NCBI GenBank assembly: GCA_012513605.1
Contig: JAAZBV010000086.1
Location: 1-46,968, forward strand
Reading direction: 5' to 3'
DNA: 46,968 nt
Source of the DNA: Desulfatiglans sp.
Lineage (GTDB): Bacteria; Desulfobacterota; DSM-4660; Desulfatiglandales; HGW-15
The notes below the pieces were generated by a model. The model ran no database searches. It was not told the origin of the DNA and was given only the letters and a program-made list of their open reading frames with translations. How positions within the stretch are numbered: the stretch's first letter is position 1; every line of letters begins with the position of its first letter. The position numbers and the translations under genes are program-made. Shown here one piece after another: positions 40,598 to 46,968 of this stretch.

Positions 40598-41053
40598 TTA
40601 TGAATTATTTGAAAAATATTTTTCAAGAAGTGGTGAATGTTGAGAATCAAAGGGGTTTACAACTGTAATGCCTCTCCAGATAAAACCTGTCTGTAAATCT
40701 TCACTCAAAAGCAGGCGACATTGGTTCTCCGCAGCAACAGCCATAATCAATGCATCCCATATTTGAAGCTTATGATCTACAGCCAGATCCATTGCTGCCT
40801 GAAATGATGCCCAGGAGGATTGGGCAACTTCATAACTGTCAGCCCAGCTTATAATTGCCTCTCTCGAAAGCATAGGCGCTCGTCCTGCCTTCCCTGTAAG
40901 GACCCTGAAGAGCTCCCCCAAAGTCTGGGCAGGGATAAGGATCTCTTCAGCCGGCAACCTCTCTAAAAGATATATTGTTTTACTACAGCGCACTTCATCT
41001 CCGATCCCTTCTGCATATGCCAGGATATTTGTATCAAGGGCTATTCTCATCAT
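40598..41053 (-). CDS. PIN-domain VapC-type toxin (second copy)
   Basis: A 151-residue PIN-domain ribonuclease. D7 is in IALDTNILAYAEG, E47 in PAQTLGELFRVL, D100 in LQIWDALIMAVA, and E118/D119 in LLLSEDLQTGF. The DTNILAY start marks a different VapC subgroup from the copy at 34326. Its start overlaps the antitoxin stop by one base (TAATG), and an in-frame ATG also follows as the second codon. It is likely a tRNA- or rRNA-cleaving toxin. It forms a two-gene module with the Phd-like gene just upstream. Confidence 0.92.
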   Translation of the reverse strand: MMRIALDTNILAYAEGIGDEVRCSKTIYLLERLPAEEILIPAQTLGELFRVLTGKAGRAPMLSREAIISWADSYEVAQSSWASFQAAMDLAVDHKLQIWDALIMAVAAENQCRLLLSEDLQTGFIWRGITVVNPFDSQHSPLLEKYFSNNS

Positions 41054-41289
41054 TATTCACTATAAAGGTCTTCTCGTGTCCAATTACGGACCCCTGTAAC
41101 CGACTGGGACTTTAAACGAGATAGGAGAAGTTTTTTCATTGCGCTTTTTCGCATAGTGTCTGATGATATAGATGTTATCTTTGCCACAGGGGTACCTCTG
41201 GAAAGAATGGTTACATCTTCACCCATCCGAACTTCCTTTAATAATTTAGAAAAATCACGATTTGCATTAGCTGATGTTATAGTCTTCAT
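41053..41289 (-). CDS. Phd/YefM-type antitoxin of the second VapC module
   Basis: A 78-residue antitoxin: ITSANANRDFSKLLKEVRMGEDVTILSRGTPVAKI is the Phd/YefM DNA-binding fold, and the C-terminus (LLSRLKSQSVTGVRNWTREDLYSE) is the toxin-binding tail, with the LYxE-like end common in VapC partners. GGAGG lies about 6 bp before the ATG. It is the first gene of the module. Confidence 0.9.
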   Translation of the reverse strand: MKTITSANANRDFSKLLKEVRMGEDVTILSRGTPVAKITSISSDTMRKSAMKKLLLSRLKSQSVTGVRNWTREDLYSE

Positions 41290-41401
41290 ATAAATCCTCC
41301 GCTAAAGGTAGTTAATAACACTACTTTAAAGGAAGGAGGTCTAACTGTCAATTGCTTTCCCTGATTTTTGAAATGCTACCCTACATAAGGAGCCAAATAA
41401 C

Positions 41402-41435
41402 AAAAAAGCCGGGGTGAAACTCTGCCTCCGACTTT
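41402..41435 (-). terminator. Probable intrinsic terminator in the 41290-41602 gap
   Basis: On the minus strand AGTCGGAGG pairs imperfectly with CCCCGGCT and is followed by six T. It would end the UPF0175/DUF3368 transcript 168 bp after its last gene. The rest of this 313-bp gap holds a heptamer repeat (41442-41465) and no gene. Confidence 0.55.
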
Positions 41436-41441
41436 TCAGAT

Positions 41442-41465
41442 TGCTGACCTCTGATCTCTGACCAC
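41442..41465. repeat. Heptamer repeat
   Basis: TTGCTGA, CCTCTGA, TCTCTGA, CCA: three to four units in 7-bp phase next to the terminator at 41402-41435. Confidence 0.5.
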
Positions 41466-41602
41466 TATTTTTATATATCTTTAATTTAACTTTACCCTGT
41501 TTTCTTTTGGATGGCAAAAAGCGGCGTTCTATTTCTTTCAGGACCTTTGCCAGAATATCTTCTATAACAGCTTGAAAAAATACCTTTGAAATATACCTAC
41601 AA

Positions 41603-42094
41603 TTATAATTCTCCAGCCATTTTTAATGCTGCTTCAACAATAGATGCGCCCATCCAATAACCATTATCTCGCATATTTTGTAAGGCTGATCCAACGTTTT
41701 CTATGAGCCCTTTATTTTTTGCCTCAACAAGGATTCTTGCAGATCCAATAACCTCCAACCCATATACAGTTCTTGCAATCTTTCTTGCTTTGCGTTCATC
41801 GATTAATGTAAAATCCGCCTTCAATTCTCTTGCAAGTGCAATTACAGATGCCTCTCCCTCGTCCAGAGATTTTAACAACAAAGGATCAATCGAGGTAGAA
41901 ATCGGTAAAACCTTTATCCATTGTACCCTGTTGTAATTGGACAAACCTGCATTTTCTGATCCACCAGCCAGGATCTCTCTATGAACTGCCTCGGGTACAG
42001 CGATAACATCAAAAAGGTCTCGAAGAATATCTATACGATTAATTAGTGATAAGGCTACAAGCGGGCCTGTATTACAAACCATTTTACCAAGCAT
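41603..42094 (-). CDS. DUF3368 PIN-like putative toxin
   Basis: A 163-residue protein of the DUF3368 group, a PIN-fold family usually paired with UPF0175. It begins MVCNTGPLVALSLINRIDILRDLF, a degenerate PIN start with Asn-Thr in place of Asp-Thr. VPEAVHREILAGG carries acidic residues, ALARELKADFTLIDERKARKIAR holds the second acidic cluster, and VEAKNKGLIENVG completes the family pattern. It is presumed to be a nuclease toxin, but with an altered first Asp the activity may differ. It starts 3 bp after the UPF0175 gene. Confidence 0.85.
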   Translation of the reverse strand: MLGKMVCNTGPLVALSLINRIDILRDLFDVIAVPEAVHREILAGGSENAGLSNYNRVQWIKVLPISTSIDPLLLKSLDEGEASVIALARELKADFTLIDERKARKIARTVYGLEVIGSARILVEAKNKGLIENVGSALQNMRDNGYWMGASIVEAALKMAGEL

Positions 42095-42097
42095 GTA

Positions 42098-42346
42098 TCA
42101 CTCTGAAAATTCGGCGTTAATCTCTTCCTGATCCCATTGCACGCTGGATGCGCCATAACGATTGCATTCCAGCAAAAATCTAACACGGGATACCTTTGCC
42201 ATTCTTGCCGCCTGACCGGATGTAAGCCTTCCCATTTCAAATAACTTGACAGCCAGGGCGAATCTGGCCTCTTGCTCAAACGTTTCATTGCTCTGGTTCA
42301 GTACAGCAGGTATGAAATCGGGATATTCTATCTCTATCATTCGCAT
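42098..42346 (-). CDS. UPF0175 family antitoxin-like protein
   Basis: An 82-residue UPF0175 protein. The middle carries a helix-turn-helix, LFEMGRLTSGQAARMAKVSRVRFLLECNRYG, typical of the family and likely DNA-binding. AAGGAGG lies 6 bp before the ATG at 42346. It pairs with the DUF3368 gene and would serve as antitoxin and repressor. The promoter is probably in the AT-rich part of the gap 42350-42480. Confidence 0.87.
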   Translation of the reverse strand: MRMIEIEYPDFIPAVLNQSNETFEQEARFALAVKLFEMGRLTSGQAARMAKVSRVRFLLECNRYGASSVQWDQEEINAEFSE

Positions 42347-42490
42347 GCTATACCTCCTTTATCATTTAAAATTATTAATGTTCGTATAAATTATATCAAA
42401 ACCATTTTATTTTGATAGTTATTTCAAAAACGCCTACAGTGGAAATAACATTGCCAAGAATCTTTGTTAATAGAGCTATATCCCCTCTTA

Positions 42491-42700
42491 CCTCAAGCCT
42501 CAAGTCTCAGGTCTCTCTGATCTCCGTTCTCTGACTTCTGTCTTCTTTCTTCTATCTTTTGTCTCTTGTCTCTTGTCTCAGGTCTCAGTTCTCCGCCCTC
42601 ATCCCTCTCATTCCGGTTTCAAATTTCAGGTCTCATCCCTCTATCTTCTGTCTTCTGACATCTGGTATCTGTCTTCTGACTCCTGGCTACCGACTTCTGG
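42491..42700. repeat. Long degenerate heptamer repeat block
   Basis: About 210 bp of pyrimidine-rich 7-bp units (for example CCTCAAG, TCTCAGG, TCTTGTC, TCTGACT), with drifted phase in the middle. It is the largest copy in the window and fills half of the 401-bp gene-free gap 42347-42747 between UPF0175 and the sugar-phosphate transferase. Open frames on the plus strand here are low-complexity artefacts. Confidence 0.75.
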
Positions 42701-42747
42701 AATTTCGAATCCCCTTAACCACCCTCTCCAAATCCTCTTCATCCATT

Positions 42748-43734
42748 TCAACACCTCATACGAATGAAATAGTTAGCAAATACAAAACCTGCAAAGAAGA
42801 ACAATAGCAATCCAAAGACCGGGATAATACCAAATGGCTTTATTAACAGGATACACAGCCCTACTATCAACTGCAATGCACTATATCCAACAGATATTTT
42901 CCAATGGGCAATACCCATTTCGTTTACAAGGATTTGATAAAAGTGTCTTCTATGGGCTTTAAGAAGGTTTTCACCAGCCTTGAGACGGACAAACATAGTA
43001 ACAAATTCATCTGCATAAAATGGAAATAGAAACCCGGCAAGGCATATAAAATCCAGAAAACTCCTGGAAAGCATAACTACAAAAGATGCAAATACAAATC
43101 CCAAAAGAATGCTACCAACATCACCCATAAATACTTTAGCGTTTGGGAAATTAAAAGGAAGAAATCCAATACATGCTAAAGCGATGGAGACTGCAAGAAA
43201 TGTTAATTTACTATCACCGTGAGAAATATAATTATAGAAAGCAAGCAAACCAAAAGCAACAATAGCTGTAATTCCTGCAATACCATTAATGCCATCCATA
43301 AAGTTGTACCAGTTGGTTGTGGCTACAATGAACAAAATGAAAAAGATAAAAATTAGAATAGAGAAAACTGGAGAGAGCTTTAAAGCCTCAGAAGGAAGAA
43401 CATCAGATAGGACAGGAGCAAATATAATGAAGGATAGAGTTAATAAAAATTGAATAGGCAGTCGAAGCTTTGGGGACACTTCCCTTTTATCGCCAATAAG
43501 GCTTATCAAAGAAAGAATAACAGCAGGTATCCAAAATGCTGGAGAGATTTTAGCAAATATGGTTGAAATAACGAAGGCAATAAGTATCCCAATCCCACCA
43601 CCTTTTGGGATAATACCTACATGAGAACTCCTGTTATTTGAATGATCAAGCAGGCCTACATAATTAGCATAATGTGATATAGACCATGCACCCAAGCATC
43701 CTAAAAAAAAACTCACTAAATAAATGGGCACCAT
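42748..43734 (-). CDS. Polyprenyl-phosphate sugar-1-phosphate transferase (WecA/WbpL-like)
   Basis: A 328-residue membrane enzyme of the MraY/WecA family with about ten transmembrane helices. Catalytic loops: WYNFMDGINGIAGITAIVAFG (the DGxNG motif) and NAKVFMGDVGSILLGFVFASF (the MGDxGS motif). The HRRHFYQ motif near residue 260 (LKAHRRHFYQILV) is typical of the WecA/WbpL branch rather than MraY. It would load a sugar-phosphate onto undecaprenyl phosphate to begin an O-antigen or exopolysaccharide unit. The adjacent reductase and the dehydratase at 35550 suggest that the first sugar is QuiNAc or FucNAc. It starts 5 bp after the reductase gene. Confidence 0.92.
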   Translation of the reverse strand: MVPIYLVSFFLGCLGAWSISHYANYVGLLDHSNNRSSHVGIIPKGGGIGILIAFVISTIFAKISPAFWIPAVILSLISLIGDKREVSPKLRLPIQFLLTLSFIIFAPVLSDVLPSEALKLSPVFSILIFIFFILFIVATTNWYNFMDGINGIAGITAIVAFGLLAFYNYISHGDSKLTFLAVSIALACIGFLPFNFPNAKVFMGDVGSILLGFVFASFVVMLSRSFLDFICLAGFLFPFYADEFVTMFVRLKAGENLLKAHRRHFYQILVNEMGIAHWKISVGYSALQLIVGLCILLIKPFGIIPVFGLLLFFFAGFVFANYFIRMRC

Positions 43735-43739
43735 AATAT

Positions 43740-44696
43740 TCAGTTACGCTTTGCAAAAACCGAATGCAAATCATGTCTAGGCTGAAAACCTGTTTGAAGC
43801 ATGCGAGTGTTATCAAATACCAGGCTTCCTGCCACTTTATCATAACAGGAATGAAACCATAATTTTTGTTTCCTAAAAATTGATCCGGCCAGACGAGTTA
43901 GAAACCAAACCATTGATAAAGGTACTGGAACTACCGGTTTATAACCATAAATATTATTATTTTTGAAAGTTTTGATGATTTCATAGAATGAGTATGGTTT
44001 AGGGTCACATACATTTATAACTTCTATACTCCGTTCACTACCTCTTCTCTTAAGTATATGTTCTATAAAATCGATAAGATTTGGCCTTGCAAGAGCAGAC
44101 ATACTTTGTTGTCCGTTTCCAAAAACAACATATGCGATTTTTTTAGGCCCAAAAATTCTTCTTTCAAGATTTAACCGAAAATCCCTATCATATACCGGGG
44201 CGAGTCTTAGAATTGTTAATTTATGGATTATACCCTTTTCATATAAAGCAATAAGACGTTTCTCTGCATCCAGCTTGCTAAATGCATAATCGCTTGAAGG
44301 ATTAGATAGGGAATCTTCAGAAACAGGTTGCAATAAATCACTCTCTCCGTAAACAGAAATTGTAGAAAGAAAAATAAAATGTAATTTGTTTTTTTCAGCG
44401 GCAATGGATGCAAGATTTTCAGTTGCTTCGCTGTTTATTTTAATATAGGCATCCCTATCATAAGCTCCTACCTTCTGATGAGCCAACCCTGCACAATGTA
44501 TAACAGTTGAGGGTATGATACCAATTTGACTTTTTAGTAGTGCAATGTCCGTTAAATCGCATTCAATAAATTTATATTTATTTGGGAAATCTACATTTTT
44601 CTTAATGTCGAGTGCAACAACTTCATATAAGGATGGTAACAAGGTGAACAGTTCTCTTCCTATGACACCATTGGCCCCTGTTACTAAAATCTTCAT
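43740..44696 (-). CDS. NAD-dependent sugar-nucleotide epimerase/reductase
   Basis: A 318-residue extended SDR enzyme. The NAD-binding loop is ILVTGANGVIGRELFTLL. The catalytic Ser is in FIFLSTISVYGES, and the YxxxK pair is in SSDYAFSKLDAEKRLI. Its general look matches the 4-reductases/epimerases (WbpV/WreQ type) that finish UDP-QuiNAc or UDP-FucNAc from the 4-keto product of WbpM-type dehydratases. It overlaps the upstream glycosyltransferase by 4 bp and is followed by the WecA/WbpL-like transferase, the same neighbour order as in several O-antigen clusters. The substrate is inferred. Confidence 0.87.
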   Translation of the reverse strand: MKILVTGANGVIGRELFTLLPSLYEVVALDIKKNVDFPNKYKFIECDLTDIALLKSQIGIIPSTVIHCAGLAHQKVGAYDRDAYIKINSEATENLASIAAEKNKLHFIFLSTISVYGESDLLQPVSEDSLSNPSSDYAFSKLDAEKRLIALYEKGIIHKLTILRLAPVYDRDFRLNLERRIFGPKKIAYVVFGNGQQSMSALARPNLIDFIEHILKRRGSERSIEVINVCDPKPYSFYEIIKTFKNNNIYGYKPVVPVPLSMVWFLTRLAGSIFRKQKLWFHSCYDKVAGSLVFDNTRMLQTGFQPRHDLHSVFAKRN

Positions 44697-45826
44697 TGAC
44701 CTAGTAATTCCTTATATACTTCCATTGTCTTTTCAATAACTATTTTTAAAGAAAAATTGTTTTCTACTAGCTTGCGTCCATTTTCTCCCATTTTCTTGCG
44801 AAGTCCATTATTCGCAATTAAAGTACCAATTGCATCTGCTAGTTTTTCTGGGTTACGTATAGGGACCAATAAACCATTTTCACCATCAATTACAATTTCT
44901 TTACACCCTGGTGTGTTTGTAGTTACTATAGCACGACCACAAGAAGCGGCTTCTATCAATACTTTTGGAATACCCTCACCATAAAATGAAGGCAGACAAA
45001 CAATGTTTGATTTTGAAATAACATTAGGCATATCACTTTTATGCCCCCACCATTCAACAACACCCTCTGAATCCCAATCTGATAATTGATCTACAGAAAT
45101 AGATGAGGGATTATGCATATCACTATCCCCAATAAGCGCGAAACGCGCTATTACACCCCTACTTTTCAAATATCTAGCAGCCTCAACAAATTCTTTAATC
45201 CCCTTTGCCCATAACATTCGAGAAGCAAGAATAACTAAAGGGGCACCATCGGGCTCCTTAGTCGGTGAATAAATATTAATATCAACCCCCGATCCTTTAA
45301 TCAGTCTTACCCTTTCTTTATTAATAAAACCTTTGCCAATCAATAACTCAGAATCATCCTGGTTTTGCAATATTAAGCGAGATTTTTTTCTGTTAATAAG
45401 CCACCTCAAAGATAATCCCATTACAGCGCGCAAGAGACGTGCCTTTAGATCTGTTGAAGTAAAAATGTAACCAAGACCTGCAAAAGCATTTACCACATTA
45501 GATACTCCAGCAAATCTAGCTGCAAAAGAACCATAAATGACTGGCTTCATTGCGACATGGTGAAGTATGTCAGGCATTTCTTCACGATAAATTTTTATGA
45601 GACGCTTTATTACTGAAAGCTCTGAAACCAAATTCATCCCCCGGCGGGACAAATCAAATGGAATCAGCCTGATACCAGCTTGACGTATTAATTCACCATG
45701 TTTGTTAACATGTGTAATCACTGATACATCATAACCGGCATCTTTCGCTGCAATAGCAAGAGGCAAACGATGAGAATAAAAATACCAATCCTCAGTAACG
45801 AAAAATATCAATTTGAATCTTCGCAC
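44693..45826 (-). CDS. GT4-family glycosyltransferase
   Basis: A 377-residue retaining glycosyltransferase with the GT-B fold. The N-terminal half has LIFFVTEDWYFYSHRLPLAIAAK (acceptor-side domain) and DILHHVAMKPVIYGSFAARF. The C-terminal half has the GT4 donor motif SFYGEGIPKVLIEAASCGRAIV (E-x7-E) and NGLLVPIRNPEKLADAIG. The pattern is like PglA/WbpH-type transferases that add the second sugar to lipid-linked QuiNAc, bacillosamine or FucNAc. The start is probably GTG at 45826, with GGTGA just upstream. It overlaps the reductase by ATGA. Confidence 0.9.
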   Translation of the reverse strand: MRRFKLIFFVTEDWYFYSHRLPLAIAAKDAGYDVSVITHVNKHGELIRQAGIRLIPFDLSRRGMNLVSELSVIKRLIKIYREEMPDILHHVAMKPVIYGSFAARFAGVSNVVNAFAGLGYIFTSTDLKARLLRAVMGLSLRWLINRKKSRLILQNQDDSELLIGKGFINKERVRLIKGSGVDINIYSPTKEPDGAPLVILASRMLWAKGIKEFVEAARYLKSRGVIARFALIGDSDMHNPSSISVDQLSDWDSEGVVEWWGHKSDMPNVISKSNIVCLPSFYGEGIPKVLIEAASCGRAIVTTNTPGCKEIVIDGENGLLVPIRNPEKLADAIGTLIANNGLRKKMGENGRKLVENNFSLKIVIEKTMEVYKELLGQ

Positions 45827-45846
45827 TTATCACCCATAAATAAGCT

Positions 45847-46476
45847 TTATTTCCTACCAATAAGTATGAAACCACTAGGGGCAGTCGATACTCTTTTAGG
45901 AAATACACTCCATACCCATACAAGCAGATGGTTAAATATTCTTAAGGGAAATAGAATAGGATAAGGCCTGAATGCTGTTGTTAGAAGGTCCGATATCACA
46001 TGAGAGCGGTTACCCTGCACCATTATCTCAACATGATTAAAGCGTTGAAAAACTACTTTAAGTGCCTCAGGTGTAAAACGATAATAATCGAACGGATCGG
46101 CATGTTGCTGGAACATAAATGGTATGGTAATGATTACACATCCTCCTAACTTTAAAACACGTTCTACCTCATCGACAAATAAGAATGGATATTTAAGATG
46201 TTCTATTAGTTCCGAAGCTAATACACAATCGAGAGATGCGTCCTTAAAAGGAAGAGCCATAGCGTCAGCTATGATATCGGTCTTACCTTTTATAGGTGTT
46301 ATGTCTAACCTTATATATTTTTTTGCATTAGAAAACAAAACAGCATAGGGATCATGTCCAGCGCCAGCAATAAGAACATTATCATATTTTGGAATAGATA
46401 GTGACTTAATCGATCTCTCAACAAGGAGACGCCTTGCAGTTGGAAAAACTTTTCTAACAATATTAGTTGGATTCAT
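45847..46476 (-). CDS. Class I SAM-dependent methyltransferase
   Basis: A 209-residue methyltransferase of the methyltransferase-11 type. Motif I is VLIAGAGHDPYAVLF, motif II DITPIKGKTDIIADAMALPF, then LDCVLASELIEHLKYPFLFV and the post-motif KLGGCVIITIPFMFQQHADP. The HxDPxDYYRFTPEAL segment recurs in methyltransferases of glycan clusters. It probably methylates a sugar or a lipid-linked glycan, but the target is unknown. It is 20 bp upstream of the GT4 gene, in the same transcript. Confidence 0.87.
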   Translation of the reverse strand: MNPTNIVRKVFPTARRLLVERSIKSLSIPKYDNVLIAGAGHDPYAVLFSNAKKYIRLDITPIKGKTDIIADAMALPFKDASLDCVLASELIEHLKYPFLFVDEVERVLKLGGCVIITIPFMFQQHADPFDYYRFTPEALKVVFQRFNHVEIMVQGNRSHVISDLLTTAFRPYPILFPLRIFNHLLVWVWSVFPKRVSTAPSGFILIGRK

Positions 46477-46524
46477 ATGCCCTTATCTAATAGTACAAAA
46501 ATAGCATGCGCAAAGATGGAATAA

Positions 46525-46968
46525 TTATATATTTTTCATGAAGCTATCTACATAATCAATATAATTAGAATAGTTAAAACCTTTAAAGTCTTTGCAATAC
46601 TTTTTCATGTTAATAATTTTATCCTTCCCAACATTACAGGCTTTAAATAAAGATTTTTTTAAATTTTCTTGAGATGAAGTGTCTAAAATATATCCCGTCT
46701 GGCCAGGTATAAAATACTTTTCAATATTCAGCATCGAGTTTGTTAGCACAGGTGTCCCACACGAAATTGACTCAACATATTTTGTCGGAAAACCTGCCAT
46801 GTTTAACTTATTGCTATTTCGTATAAAGATATGATAATCGGCTTTACTAATAGATGTTATTGTCTCAACATGGGATAGTCTCCCCTTAAAAGAAACAACC
46901 TCATCAATCCCACATGGCAACGTATTCTGAGCAAACAAATGCTTATATTCGTTTTTTGTAATCCCTAA
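46525..46968 (-). CDS. Glycosyltransferase C-terminal fragment (5' end beyond the window)
   Basis: The last 147 residues of a protein whose start lies beyond the right edge; the frame is open to base 46968. KADYHIFIRNSNKLNMAGFPTKYVESISCGTPVLTN resembles the donor-binding half of GT4 transferases (the E-x-x-x-C-G-T-P-V pattern), followed by YFIPGQTGYILDTSSQENLKKSL. The TTG at 46938 is an internal codon and probably not the real start. It is 48 bp upstream of the methyltransferase gene and shares its direction. The family call is likely but partial. Confidence 0.75.
   Translation of the reverse strand, partial: LGITKNEYKHLFAQNTLPCGIDEVVSFKGRLSHVETITSISKADYHIFIRNSNKLNMAGFPTKYVESISCGTPVLTNSMLNIEKYFIPGQTGYILDTSSQENLKKSLFKACNVGKDKIINMKKYCKDFKGFNYSNYIDYVDSFMKNI

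Noticed and set aside
42491-42700. CRISPR array or coding frames in the long repeat block
   Set aside because: The units are 7 bp with no spacers of constant length and no cas genes. The short plus-strand frames are low-complexity translations of the repeat.

Overview
The window looks like a chromosome segment from a Gram-negative, probably anaerobic member of the Deltaproteobacteria/Desulfobacterota. This is inferred from gene content: ResB/CcsA-type cytochrome c maturation, a type I-beta DAHP synthase inside an aro cluster, a PreP-like M16C protease, an YjbH-type outer membrane protein, and many toxin-antitoxin (TA) pairs. No rRNA or tRNA gene was seen, so the assignment is tentative.

Layout. 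(1) 1-3403, minus: a signalling set comprising an FHA-GAF-PAS histidine kinase cut by the left edge, a stand-alone receiver, and a two-helix membrane coiled-coil protein whose C-terminus looks like a RelE/ParE toxin fold. (2) 3499-5820: a large TPR lipoprotein with its own promoter. (3) 5942-12044, minus: serine hydrolase, M20 peptidase, PlsC-like acyltransferase, glmS, serS. (4) 12193-15071, plus: resB, ccsA and a LysE-type exporter. (5) 15110-16436: two divergent TA modules. (6) 16713-24114, minus: an aromatic operon in the order aroK, aroC, pheA, DAHP synthase, chorismate mutase/dehydratase, aroD, aroE, aroA. (7) 24553-31176, plus: a complete trpEGDCFBA operon. (8) 31339-34251: M16C protease. 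(9) 34326-46968, minus: a surface-polysaccharide region (dehydratase, YjbH, initiating sugar-phosphate transferase, reductase, glycosyltransferases, methyltransferase) interleaved with four more TA modules.

The most interesting structure is the 438-bp gap between the divergent aro and trp operons (24115-24552). Each operon begins with a classical but apparently unannotated attenuator. On the minus strand a 22-codon leader peptide contains Trp, five Phe and Tyr (WQFFFYFF) and is followed by mutually exclusive anti-antiterminator, antiterminator and terminator helices. On the plus strand a 26-codon leader peptide contains three consecutive Trp codons and is followed by its own antiterminator and terminator. 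The two terminators have the same stem sequence. The two promoters lie back to back, and their -35 boxes form an 8-bp inverted repeat. One compact control region therefore seems to split aromatic flux: shikimate/Phe genes to the left according to aromatic-aminoacyl-tRNA supply, and Trp genes to the right according to Trp-tRNA supply.

A second theme is repeats. Degenerate 7-bp tandem repeats occur at seven places and in one case have been read into protein as the C-terminal tail of AroK. Long imperfect palindromes lie after trpA, between aroD and aroE, and between aroE and aroA. All pairings, motif positions and family calls were made by eye, with no database search or folding software.
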